From the NCBI GenBank assembly GCA_016871175.1, contig VFZL01000009.1:62001-126000 (forward strand): a DNA stretch of 64,000 nucleotides. The letters run 5' to 3'. Below are positions 12,561-20,813 of this stretch, piece by piece. The position numbers and the translations under genes are program-made. This DNA is from Acidimicrobiia bacterium (lineage in GTDB: Bacteria > Acidobacteriota > Vicinamibacteria > Vicinamibacterales > CAVVIG01). The notes below the pieces were generated by a model that had not been told where the DNA came from, made no database searches, and was given only the letters and a program-made list of their open reading frames with translations. The number at the start of each line of letters is the position of its first letter. Position 1 is the first letter of the stretch.

Positions 12561-13048
12561 CGTCCGTCTTCTTCAGCGTCTTTTCCGGTGTACCTGCTCG
12601 CGAGCATCTTGTCCACGGTGGCGTCGAGAATCGCGACGTATCCATGAACGTCGACCACATCTGGCGCCGGCTGGCCGGAAAGCTTAGACAGCCATCCCTC
12701 GCCGTAGCAATCGGATTCGACCAGCGTCACGTCTTGGCGCAGAGCTGGGCTGTCGCCCAGGAACTGACCCGTTCCGACGGCGAAGACGCTCGAGATGGCC
12801 TTCATCCCCTCGACAGTACCCACTTCGTCCCCAATTTCAACTCGAGAACCCGACGCGACCGTGAAGTGGAACTCGACGATATCGCCGAGCATTCGCGTGG
12901 CGAACCTCGTCAGTCCGACACGCCAGATGCCAGGCGCCTCCTCCAGGATCCAGTAGTGCGCGGGCGAGTACAGACGATCCACGGGCAAATGTGTCGTAAA
13001 TCGCGAGCGGCGGTAGTACACCGTGCGTTCTGGTGGTACTGCAGTCAT
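12557..13048 (-). CDS. GcvH-like lipoyl-carrier protein
   Basis: 163 aa with a lipoyl/GcvH fold: HYWILEE-x6-RVGLTRFATRMLGDIVEFHF, then GDEVGTVEGMKAISSVFAVGTG with the presumed lipoylated lysine K83. Canonical GcvH reads ESVKA; here it is EGMKA. No gcvT or gcvP is nearby, so a role in glycine cleavage is not supported. Non-canonical GcvH-like proteins (LbpA) act as sulfur carriers in the sHdr pathway, and the neighbouring desulfurase and HdrA-like gene make a similar role an attractive but unproven inference. The ATG at 13048 overlaps the desulfurase stop by 4 bp. Confidence 0.82.
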   Translation of the reverse strand: MTAVPPERTVYYRRSRFTTHLPVDRLYSPAHYWILEEAPGIWRVGLTRFATRMLGDIVEFHFTVASGSRVEIGDEVGTVEGMKAISSVFAVGTGQFLGDSPALRQDVTLVESDCYGEGWLSKLSGQPAPDVVDVHGYVAILDATVDKMLASRYTGKDAEEDGR

Positions 13049-14214
13049 CGCGCGGCGTTGGAGCGATGGCGAAACGGCTCGAGCGCCCGCACCATCGCGG
13101 ACCCATCCGGCTGTGGTGTGTCGGCGAACCACGAGAAGCGAATGGCGCCATCCGCTCGCCACCCGTCCAGCCGCATCGCTTCGAGCACGTGGCTGCAGGT
13201 CTGCGTCAGTGTGGTGCACGCCGCGCCGTGCGACACCCCGACGAGATCGTGCCACGCGTCCATCGCGACTTCGGCCTCAACGCCCGTGATGGAAAGGTTG
13301 ACGATGTAGGGCACCAGCTGCTGCGGATCTCCGTTGACGACCGGATCGAGCGGCGCCAGACCGCACATGAGCGCGTCGCGGAACGCCGCACAGCGGCGCG
13401 CGCGATCGCCGGCCTCCGACGTCGCAAGCGCACAGGCCAGGCCGAAGCCGACGATCAGCGGGACCGGCAGCGTGCCTGGTCGCAGACCGCGTTCCTATCC
13501 GCCGCCGAACATCAAAGGGTGCAGCGGCGGTCCCTCCTGCCCTCGACGCCGGACGATGAGCACGCCGATGCCCTTGGGACCCATAATCTTGTGTGCGCTG
13601 GCGCTGATCAAATTGATCCGCGGATGCCGGAGCCCCGGCTCGTCGCGCGCGAAACTCTGGGCCGCGTCTACGTGAAAGTACGCCTTCGAATTCACAAGGC
13701 CGTCTGCGATCGCTTCGATCGGTTGGATCGCGCCGGTCTCGTCGTTGACGTGCATCACCGAGACGAGTCGCGTGTCGTCGGTCACTGCCTCGAGCACGCG
13801 AACGGGGTCGACCACGCCGCTGCGTCCCGGCCGTACGAGCGTGAGCGTGAGCCTGCCGTCGCGACGCTCGAGCGCCTGCAGCGGCTCCAGCACGGCGCGG
13901 TGCTCGATCGCGGAAGCCACGACTGAACCGCGTTCGCCAGCGGCGTTCATCAGTCCGAGGATCGCGAGATTATTGCTCTCGGTGGCGCCGCTCGTGAACA
14001 CCACGTCGCCTCGGCTGGCGCCGATGGCGGCTGCCACTTGATCGCGCGCCCGTTCCACGGCCGCCCGAGCTCGCGTCCCCCACTCGTGCGTGCGACTGCC
14101 CGCGTTGCCGAACTCCTCCTCGAAGAAACGTCGCATCTCGGCGCCGACGCGAGGGTCGAGCGGTGTTGTCGCCGCACAGTCGAGATAGACCGTGGTGGCT
14201 GCCACGAGGCTCAT
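13045..14214 (-). pseudogene. NifS/IscS-like cysteine desulfurase interrupted by one in-frame amber codon
   Basis: Reads as a 389-codon cysteine desulfurase: N-terminal VYLDCAATTPLDPRV, PLP lysine K209 in SASAHKIMGPKG, and catalytic Cys333 in SHGAACTTLTQTCSHVL. Codon 240 is TAG (13497-13495), exactly where the conserved GGG-Q-ERGLRPGT motif has glutamine, so a single CAG-to-TAG change explains it. The rest of the frame is intact with no second stop or frameshift. If translation stops at 240, the product lacks Cys333 and cannot be active. Recent null mutation, sequencing error or amber readthrough are the options. It starts at ATG 14214 and its last codons overlap the GcvH-like gene. Confidence 0.88.
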
Positions 14215-14242
14215 TATGACGCGACGCGCCGAGCATCGCGAC

Positions 14243-14428
14243 TCATTCCTGATTCGGCGCGACCTTGTCAATCGGCAACGCGACGAGGAGCACTGCCTTT
14301 CCGCCGAACGGATCTCGAGAGGATCCCAGCACGGAGCCTTCGTCGCGCTCGACCGCCGCGACCAGATCACGGAGCGCGGCCGCATCGACGCCGCGGGGCG
14401 AGGGGCACGGGGCGAGGGGCTGGCGCTA
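14243..14428 (-). pseudogene. Gene remnant, possibly the N-terminus of a ParB-like protein
   Basis: On the minus strand one frame reads a convincing protein fragment of about 50 residues (VDAAALRDLVAAVERDEGSV, then SSRDPFGGKAVLLVALPIDK), closed by TGA at 14245-14243. Upstream the frame is blocked by TAG at about 14428, and no start codon with a ribosome site is seen. The LPIDKVAP segment is reminiscent of the start of ParB-nuclease-like proteins, where the domain would continue; here it stops. Probably a decayed gene whose edge lies in the GGGGCGAGG-type repeat. It lies 28 bp ahead of the desulfurase. Confidence 0.4.
14393..14421. repeat. GGGGCGAGG direct repeat tract
   Basis: The unit ggggcgagg occurs twice (from 14395 and from 14410), separated by ggcac and flanked by further G-rich copies. 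It is located between the divergent desulfurase operon and the PQQ dehydrogenase gene. Confidence 0.5.
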
Positions 14429-14447
14429 CCGCCCGGCGAGAGTTAGG

Positions 14448-16136
14448 ATGCGCACTATGGCCCGAATCCTTCTGTCCCTCGCGATCGGGGTCATGGCGGG
14501 CGGCTGGTGTGAGCTCGGCATGGCGCAGACCATGGACGAGCTCATCAACGACGGCAAGGATCCAGCAAACGTCGTCACGCAAAGCCTGGGCTTCGACCGT
14601 CGGAACTACAGCCCGCTCACGGAGATCAATCCGTCGAACATCAAGCGGCTGGTCCCGATCTGGAGCACCAGCCTGATGAACGAGATCGGCGAGCTCGGCG
14701 CGCCCACCGTCCACAACGGCGTCATGTACATCGTGAACGGCAAATGGACGTTCGCCATCGACGTGGCCACCGGTCGGCAGGTGTGGCGCTCGCCGATCTC
14801 ATTCGATGAGGGCGTGTACAAGGTGGCGCCGTTCGGCGCCATCAACCGAGGAGCCGCGACGCTCTACAACGGGAAGGTCTACCGGGTGACCATCGACAAC
14901 CATCTGCTCGCCATCGACCAGAAGACGGGCAAGGTGGTGTGGGATCAGGTGTTCGCCGACTTCCGGGAGGGCTACACGGCGACGGGCGCGCCGATCGTCG
15001 CGGGCGGCGTCGTGATCTCGGGGGTGGCAGGCGGAGAGTTCACGACACGAGGTTTTCTCGACGGCTGGGACCCGGAGACCGGACAGAAACTGTGGCGTCG
15101 CTACACCGTGCCGGCGCCAGGCGAACCGGGCTCCGAGACCTGGCCGAAGAACTCGGACGCATGGAAGTGGGGTGGTGGCGCCACGTGGCGCTCGGGTTCG
15201 TACGACCCCGAGCTGGACCTCGTGTACTGGGGCACTGGCAATGCGGAGCCGTACGATCCGCGACCGCGCGGCCATCTGGATAGCCTGTACACGTCCAGCG
15301 TGATCGCGATTCGACCGAAGACTGGCGAAACCGTGTGTCACTACCAGTACACACCCAACGATGTGTACGACGTGGACGGCACCGACGAGCTCGTGCTCGC
15401 CGATCTCACCATCGGCGGCAAACCGCGCAAGACGATGATTCAGGCCAACAAGAATGGATTCGTGTACGTCCTCGACCGAACGAACTGTTCGCTCATTGCC
15501 GCGCACCCGTTCACGAGGGTGAATTGGGCGTCTCGCATCGATCTCGAGTCCGGGAGACCGGTGTTGACCGAGCTATACGAGAAGTTCCTGTCCGGCCAAG
15601 AGGTGGAGATTTACCCACAGCGGGGCACCAACGCGGTGCCGATCGCCTTCAATCCCAGCACGGGTCTCGTCTATGCGACCACGTGGAACGTGCCGCGCAT
15701 CCAGAAGTTGGCGCCCCCGAAGCCACAGGTCATCGGTACCAATTCCACCGGCGTTGTCGGACGCCAGCCGGTGCTGAAGCCGGGCGAGATCGCCGGACAC
15801 TTCCTGGCCATCAATCCGCTCACGGGTCAGAAGAAGTGGGAGATTCCGCTGCCTGACATGCCGAGCTCTGCGGGCATGCTGGTGACGGGAGGCGGCCTCG
15901 TCTTTACCGGCAAGCTCACCGGGGAGTTCGTCGCGCTCGATGAGGCCACCGGTCAGACCCTGTGGCAGTTCAAGACCGGGTCGAGCGTGAACTCGACGGC
16001 AATTACCTACACGCACAACGGTCGCCAGTATGTCACCATCGTCTCGGGGCTCGGCGGCAGCCTCGCGAGGCGCTACGCGGCCCGAGACGTCCCCGCGGGC
16101 GGTTCAGTGTGGACGTTCGCGCTGATGGCGAACTGA
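14448..16136 (+). CDS. Exported PQQ-dependent alcohol/methanol-type dehydrogenase
   Basis: 562 aa. A signal peptide ends at GMAQ (about residue 26). It is an eight-bladed propeller quinoprotein with repeated W-motifs (DVATGRQVWRS, DQKTGKVVWDQ, DPETGQKLWRR, NPLTGQKKWEI, DEATGQTLWQF). WGTGNAEPYDP is the cofactor-site loop. The catalytic Asp308 is followed two residues later by Asp310 (YDVDGTDELV), the pair associated with lanthanide-dependent enzymes. No heme CxxCH is present, so electrons must go to a separate cytochrome, possibly the one encoded at 17192. The adjacent Cys-Cys pair of methanol dehydrogenases is not seen. The start is ATG 14448 (after TTAGG), or 14457. Confidence 0.9.
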   Translation: MRTMARILLSLAIGVMAGGWCELGMAQTMDELINDGKDPANVVTQSLGFDRRNYSPLTEINPSNIKRLVPIWSTSLMNEIGELGAPTVHNGVMYIVNGKWTFAIDVATGRQVWRSPISFDEGVYKVAPFGAINRGAATLYNGKVYRVTIDNHLLAIDQKTGKVVWDQVFADFREGYTATGAPIVAGGVVISGVAGGEFTTRGFLDGWDPETGQKLWRRYTVPAPGEPGSETWPKNSDAWKWGGGATWRSGSYDPELDLVYWGTGNAEPYDPRPRGHLDSLYTSSVIAIRPKTGETVCHYQYTPNDVYDVDGTDELVLADLTIGGKPRKTMIQANKNGFVYVLDRTNCSLIAAHPFTRVNWASRIDLESGRPVLTELYEKFLSGQEVEIYPQRGTNAVPIAFNPSTGLVYATTWNVPRIQKLAPPKPQVIGTNSTGVVGRQPVLKPGEIAGHFLAINPLTGQKKWEIPLPDMPSSAGMLVTGGGLVFTGKLTGEFVALDEATGQTLWQFKTGSSVNSTAITYTHNGRQYVTIVSGLGGSLARRYAARDVPAGGSVWTFALMAN

Positions 16137-16182
16137 AGACCGGGACGCAGCCCCACGCGCGCCGGCGCGGGCTCGAGCCGCG

Positions 16183-17145
16183 CTACTTCACATTGACGCG
16201 AACGAGGATGTTGGTCCAGCAGCACTGATCGCCACCGCCGTCCTCTCCGGAATCGTCGTTCACCTGTGCGCGGAGCACGTACTCGCCTGGTTTGGCGAAC
16301 GTGGCGGTTGTCGACGCTTCGACGACCTTACCAGGGTCGCCGCCGGTGGTGAGCGGGATGCGCGCCGGGGCGAACGTCACCTCTCCTGGGGCGCGATGGA
16401 GTTTCCACGTAACCGTAATGTCTGGGCGCGGTCCGCGGGGACGTCCGCCAGTCCGTCCACCGAAGGTCTGATCCCCGATGATCGCCACCGGATCGACAAC
16501 GCTCGTGCGGGAGCGGATGTCCGCCAATTCCTCCTCGGCACCTCGCTGCGTCGACGGCGCGTCGGAAACCCAGAGCCGCAGCGGCAGGGGCAGGCCAACG
16601 GTCGCAGAGAGCGTCTGCGACACGTCGTACGGGGGGCCCGAGTGTGTCGAGCCCTTCTCCGCGAACCGGACGACCGGCGGGGTGTTCCCGCTCGCGGCGT
16701 GCTTGAAGAAGTCGACGAAGTAAGGAGGGTTCATCCAGAAGCTCACCGTCGACGTCTGACCGTTCACCGTCAGCGTCCACGTGAGCTTGTTGTTGCCGAA
16801 GTCCTTCGGTACTCTGATCGCGAACACTCCGTGACTCTGGCGCGGATCGAAGTGCGTGGGCTGCCCGAGATCCGGTCCGCCCGGCTCGATCTTATTGTCC
16901 GGTCCGATCGGAATGTCGTAGGCCTGGCTGCTGTTGCGGTTGTAGTACCCGAGGAGCAGCACCATTGAGCCGTCGGTGTGCCGCCCCCAGCCTTCGAATG
17001 CTGGAAAGATGGCCTCGCCGGTGCGTCCGAGCGGCTCCGCCGGAAGCGGTGTCCGCCGCTGCTGCGCGACACCGGTGGCCGTCAACGCGGCGGCTGCGAG
17101 CACGAGCGAAATCGCGACGCGAAGCCGACCAGCACGCGTCATCAT
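16183..17145 (-). CDS. Exported protein of unknown function (beta-rich)
   Basis: 320 aa from ATG 17145 (an ATG at 17142 and a GTG at 17175 are alternatives). A clear signal peptide ends near GVAQQ. The mature protein is beta-rich, with AIFPAFEGWGRHTDGSMVLLLGYYNRN near its start and a C-terminal PKD/Ig-like segment (ATFAKPGEYVLRAQVNDDSGEDGGGDQCCW). I do not recognise a named family. The gene lies 46 bp downstream of the cytochrome/monooxygenase-like gene on the same strand, so the two are probably co-transcribed and may act together in the periplasm. Confidence 0.75.
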   Translation of the reverse strand: MMTRAGRLRVAISLVLAAAALTATGVAQQRRTPLPAEPLGRTGEAIFPAFEGWGRHTDGSMVLLLGYYNRNSSQAYDIPIGPDNKIEPGGPDLGQPTHFDPRQSHGVFAIRVPKDFGNNKLTWTLTVNGQTSTVSFWMNPPYFVDFFKHAASGNTPPVVRFAEKGSTHSGPPYDVSQTLSATVGLPLPLRLWVSDAPSTQRGAEEELADIRSRTSVVDPVAIIGDQTFGGRTGGRPRGPRPDITVTWKLHRAPGEVTFAPARIPLTTGGDPGKVVEASTTATFAKPGEYVLRAQVNDDSGEDGGGDQCCWTNILVRVNVK

Positions 17146-17191
17146 CGCATCAGCCCCACGAGCACCATGCGCCACGCGCCCGCCCGCAGGT

Positions 17192-18523
17192 CTACTGCTG
17201 TTGCTGCTGCGTCGACCGCGTCAAGCGATCCTGTCGCGCGCGCACTTCCGCGTCGTAATCCTGATCGGACAGGTACGTTACGTTGACCCACGCATGCGCC
17301 ATCTCGTCGACGGTGCGGCCGCCGTAGCCGACCCACACGTTGGGGTCGGGATTCCCACGCTTGGCGGCGGTGTTGTCGTGCCACGTCTTCACCTTGATGA
17401 TCGTGCCCTTGGGAAGGAGCGGCGCCGCGTCATCGGCGTAGACGTATGCGCTGTGCCACATGAAGTCGAACTCCGCTACGTGGCTGAGGACGACCGTCTG
17501 CCCTGTGGGCAGCACCGCCTCGAGCGATTGCGCCTTCCCCCGCAGATGCATGTGCGGCTGGAAGCTCTCGATCCGCGCGGCCTGCCGCAGCGGGAAGTAG
17601 AACTCGGTCAACTGGAGGCTGTTCGGCGCGATGTCGATCGCCCCCGGACCCGTTTTGCCCATCCGGACCAGGTGCTGGCGGTGCTTCGGCTCCTGACCCT
17701 TCGGATAGAAGTAGATGCCGAGCTCGACGACATCGGTGATGTCCTCGCCGCCGTTCGAGTAATGGATGTCCCACCCGATGCGGGAGCCCGGGAGCATCAG
17801 CATCCCGCTATCCGGGCGCATGAGCTCCACGCCCTTGCCTACCGCCCACTCGGTGAACCGACCCGGTGTCATCGCGGCTGCCGGCGCGTCAGGGTCGATT
17901 TGAAGAATGTCGGCGTTGGCGTGGTGCGTGATCTTGCGACCCTTGATCGTGCCTGGCCGCGTCTCAACCGCGCGCACCCATCGCGGTTCGGTTAGACCCG
18001 TCGCGACGATTGGCGTGTGCCACGTATCGTTGGCGCCGGCCTTCTGCGTCCACGGGGTCGAGCGGATGATGAGGTCCGGTTCCTTCTGACCGAGGACCTT
18101 TGCGTACTCCCACTCCTGAGTCGTCGGCCAGACCCTCGCGGCGGGCATGTCCTTTGGATCGCCCTGCGGCGCGCCCTGGTCGACCCACTTCACGATGGTC
18201 TCGATCTGGTCGTCGTTGAGCGATCGGTCATTCTTGAACTTCTGGATGCCGAGCGCCTTGTCGATGTGCCACGGCGGCATCTGGCGCGCGTCGACTCTCG
18301 CGCGAATCGACCGGGCCCAGGGCCGTGCCTCGGCGTACGTGCGCAGCGACATCGGCGCGATCGAGTCCGGGCGATGACAGGCCTCGCACTTCTCCTGGAA
18401 GATCGGCGCGACGTCGCGCGTGTAGGTCGGGGACGCCGGTACTTCGGCCGCAACCGCCGATGCCGAGAACACCCCGAACGCAATCCCAAGCGCGGACAAA
18501 CCGAAGCGCACGTCCCTACTCAT
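17192..18523 (-). CDS. Exported cytochrome c / copper type II monooxygenase-like protein
   Basis: 443 aa. A signal peptide ends at AVAAE. There is a monoheme cytochrome c-like domain with C46-E-A-C-H50 and a possible axial Met in APMSLRTY or RQMPPWH. The C-terminal half resembles the copper type II ascorbate-dependent monooxygenase (PHM) fold: HHANADI near residue 200 and FQPHMHLRGKAQSLE with the H-x-H pair. The substrate is unknown. GGGAG-like sequence precedes ATG 18523. It ends with a run of about five glutamines. The adjacent PQQ dehydrogenase makes it a candidate electron partner, but this is inference. Confidence 0.8.
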   Translation of the reverse strand: MSRDVRFGLSALGIAFGVFSASAVAAEVPASPTYTRDVAPIFQEKCEACHRPDSIAPMSLRTYAEARPWARSIRARVDARQMPPWHIDKALGIQKFKNDRSLNDDQIETIVKWVDQGAPQGDPKDMPAARVWPTTQEWEYAKVLGQKEPDLIIRSTPWTQKAGANDTWHTPIVATGLTEPRWVRAVETRPGTIKGRKITHHANADILQIDPDAPAAAMTPGRFTEWAVGKGVELMRPDSGMLMLPGSRIGWDIHYSNGGEDITDVVELGIYFYPKGQEPKHRQHLVRMGKTGPGAIDIAPNSLQLTEFYFPLRQAARIESFQPHMHLRGKAQSLEAVLPTGQTVVLSHVAEFDFMWHSAYVYADDAAPLLPKGTIIKVKTWHDNTAAKRGNPDPNVWVGYGGRTVDEMAHAWVNVTYLSDQDYDAEVRARQDRLTRSTQQQQQ

Positions 18524-18657
18524 CGGAAGGCTCCCTCTCGCCATGGACCGGATCCACCGCCAGACCCTCGGAACCCGAAGGCTCGAACGAGGATCGACAA
18601 ATGCTACGCCCGCCAGGGGAAAGCGTCAAACGCGTGGAGCGGTTCGGTTTCACAGCG

Positions 18658-18695
18658 TTGACCAACTTGACCGGATCTCGTGGGCCCCGTAAGCT
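18658..18695 (+). promoter_or_regulatory. Candidate promoter for the exported aldolase gene
   Basis: Two overlapping TTGACC boxes occur at 18658-18663 and 18667-18672. The second is followed after 17 bp by TAAGCT (18690-18695), which keeps the three most conserved -10 positions. It lies 22 bp before the ATG, between two divergent genes. Confidence 0.35.
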
Positions 18696-18717
18696 CCGCC
18701 CACACGGGGGGAAAGGC

Positions 18718-19605
18718 ATGAACAGGAGGTTCTTCGAAGGGGTGCGGGGCCGCGCTTGGCGGCTGGTCCAGGGGACTACCGGATTCGTGGGTCTCCTGGT
18801 GCTGCTAGCTCCACACCTGGTCGCGCAGCAGCCGCAGCGGCGCGCGAATCGGCTCGTCGAAATCCTCGCCCAGGACAAGTCGGCCATCTCAGGCGAAACC
18901 TGGACGTTTGTGGACCGGGAGCATCGTCCCTACGACATCACGGAGCTTCGCGCGACGCTGAACAAGCTGCTGGCGAACAAGAATGCACAAGGCCAGCCGA
19001 CTCTCGCACCCATCGTCCGGATCCCGGCAGAGGGCGACCAGGACGTGCGCTGGATCATCAAACAGGTGCTCGAGAGCGGTGCAATGGGCATCATCGTGCC
19101 GCAGGTAGAAGAACGGGAGCAGGCCTTGAAGGTCGTGCAGTCGATGCGCTATCCGCAGCTCAAAGGATCGAAGTATCCGAACCCGCCGGGGCGCCGTGGG
19201 TGCGGCTGCTCCGGCGGCGCCGGCTGGGGGCTGCAGAATCCGGCGGATTACGTTTCGCTCGCAGATGTCTGGCCGCTCAATCCGCAAGGCGAGCTCATCG
19301 CGTTCCCGATGATCGAGACGCCGCTCGGCGTGAAGAACGTCAACGCGATCCTCGACGTCCCGGGCGTCGGCGGTGTGCTCATTGGACCGTCAGATCTGAC
19401 GATGAACCACGGCGAAGGGCGGTGGAACAGCCCGGAAGACAAGAAGCCGGACACCGAGGCCGCGATTCAAACGGTCGCCAAGGCGTGCGTCGCCAGGAAG
19501 AAGACGTGTGCGATGGTGACTGCCAACGACAAGGAGACCCAGCAGTACCTGTCGATGGGCTTCAAGGCGATCTACGCCACGTATCGGCCGGGATCGTCGT
19601 CTTGA
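18718..19605 (+). CDS. HpcH/HpaI-type aldolase with a signal peptide
   Basis: 295 aa from ATG 18718 (GGGGGAAAGG ribosome site). The fold is a TIM-barrel class II pyruvate aldolase like HpcH/HpaI: PIVRIPAEGDQDVRWIIKQVLESGAMGIIVPQVE, LIAFPMIETPLGVKNVNAIL and GGVLIGPSDLTMNHG with the family metal-ligand region. The first about 40 residues form an N-terminal hydrophobic signal (FVGLLVLLAPHLVAQQPQ). Export is unusual for this family, whose members work on cytosolic 2-keto acids. A glycine-rich Cys segment (GRRGCGCSGGAGWG) is inserted before the metal-site region. The substrate is unknown. Confidence 0.82.
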   Translation: MNRRFFEGVRGRAWRLVQGTTGFVGLLVLLAPHLVAQQPQRRANRLVEILAQDKSAISGETWTFVDREHRPYDITELRATLNKLLANKNAQGQPTLAPIVRIPAEGDQDVRWIIKQVLESGAMGIIVPQVEEREQALKVVQSMRYPQLKGSKYPNPPGRRGCGCSGGAGWGLQNPADYVSLADVWPLNPQGELIAFPMIETPLGVKNVNAILDVPGVGGVLIGPSDLTMNHGEGRWNSPEDKKPDTEAAIQTVAKACVARKKTCAMVTANDKETQQYLSMGFKAIYATYRPGSSS

Positions 19606-19641
19606 GTCGGGGCTGCGCCCGAACCCCGGCGCGGTCTCGAG

Positions 19642-20781
19642 CTACCGAGCCTCGACCGGTACGTAGCGCTGCGGATAGGCGGGGCCCGTGTACTCGGCGC
19701 GCGGGCGGATCAAGCGGTTGTTCGCGTACTGCTCGAGGACGTGCGCCGTCCACCCTGAGATCCGGCTCACAGCGAAGATGGGAGTGAAGAGGTCGATCGG
19801 AATGCCAAGCACGTGGTAGGTGGACGCCGAGTAGAAGTCTACGTTCGGATTCAACTTCTTCTCGGCTTTCACCAGCGCTTCGATCCGCTGCGACATGTCG
19901 AACCACATGCTCTGCCCGGCACGCTTCCCGAGGTCGCGCGACATCTGCCGCAGGTGCGTGGCGCGCGGATCCTCGGTGTGATACACGCGGTGGCCAAAGC
20001 CTGGAACCTTCTCCTTGCGAGCCAGCTTCGCGCGAACGACCTCCTCAGCCTTGTCGGGTCCGGCCGACGGACCGATGTCGAGCAGCATCTTCATCACTTC
20101 GGCGTTCGCACCGCCGTGAAGCGGTCCCTTGAGCGTCCCAATTGCCGCCACGATCGCTGAGTGGATATCGGTAAGCGTGGCAGCGGCGACCCGTGCGGCG
20201 AACGTGGACGCGTTCAGTTCGTGATCGGCGTGCAGGATCAGCGCGATGTCGAACGCGCGAGTGGCGAGCGCGCTTGGACGCTCACCGGTCAACATGTAGA
20301 GAAAGTTCGCCGCGTGTCCCAGCACCGGGTCGGGCCCGATCGGCCCGCCACCGGCATTCACCCGGCCCATTGTGGCGACGAGCGTGCCGAGCTGCGCGGT
20401 CAACCGCACCGCTTTGCGTTCGTTGGCCTGCGGGCTGTTGTCGCGCGCATCGGGGTCGTAGTGCGCCAGTACGGAGGTGAGCGTGCGCAAGGCATCCATC
20501 CCATCGCCCTGCGGCAGCGACCGCATGATCCGGATCAGTGGCTCGGGCAGCGGACGAGACGAAGCCAGCCGTGATCGGAGATCGCCGAGCTCGGCGCGCG
20601 TCGGCAGGCGCCGGTGCCACAGCAGATAGCACACCTCCTCGAAGGTCGCGTGCCGCGCGAGCTCGTGAATGTCGTGACCGCAGTAGGCCAGCACGCCGCG
20701 TTCGCCATCCAGGTAACAGATCGCAGACGAAGTGGCGACGGTGTCTTCGAGGCCGGCCTTGGGCTTGTCCGCGGTGGCCAT
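19642..20781 (-). CDS. gltA: Citrate synthase
   Basis: 379 aa, the short gram-positive/archaeal-type citrate synthase, which condenses oxaloacetate and acetyl-CoA. The catalytic triad is visible: His in LKGPLHGGANAEV, His in VPGFGHRVYHTEDPRA and Asp in NPNVDFYSASTYH. The RISGWTAHVLEQ segment and a C-terminal basic pocket (NNRLIRPRAEYTGP) are typical. It starts at ATG 20781 and ends with TAG. A 2-methylcitrate synthase paralogue cannot be excluded by sequence alone, but no prp genes are nearby. Confidence 0.92.
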   Translation of the reverse strand: MATADKPKAGLEDTVATSSAICYLDGERGVLAYCGHDIHELARHATFEEVCYLLWHRRLPTRAELGDLRSRLASSRPLPEPLIRIMRSLPQGDGMDALRTLTSVLAHYDPDARDNSPQANERKAVRLTAQLGTLVATMGRVNAGGGPIGPDPVLGHAANFLYMLTGERPSALATRAFDIALILHADHELNASTFAARVAAATLTDIHSAIVAAIGTLKGPLHGGANAEVMKMLLDIGPSAGPDKAEEVVRAKLARKEKVPGFGHRVYHTEDPRATHLRQMSRDLGKRAGQSMWFDMSQRIEALVKAEKKLNPNVDFYSASTYHVLGIPIDLFTPIFAVSRISGWTAHVLEQYANNRLIRPRAEYTGPAYPQRYVPVEAR

Positions 20782-20813
20782 GCGGGCGCCTGGATCTCGC
20801 TAGCCGCGGCGTG

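Noticed and set aside
12557-13048. Glycine cleavage H protein proper
   Set aside because: No gcvT, gcvP or lpd is nearby and the lysine motif differs (EGMKA); kept as GcvH-like only.
13206-13433. Separate small gene on the minus strand
   Set aside because: It is an out-of-phase reading of the cysteine desulfurase C-terminal half, whose true phase carries the catalytic Cys.
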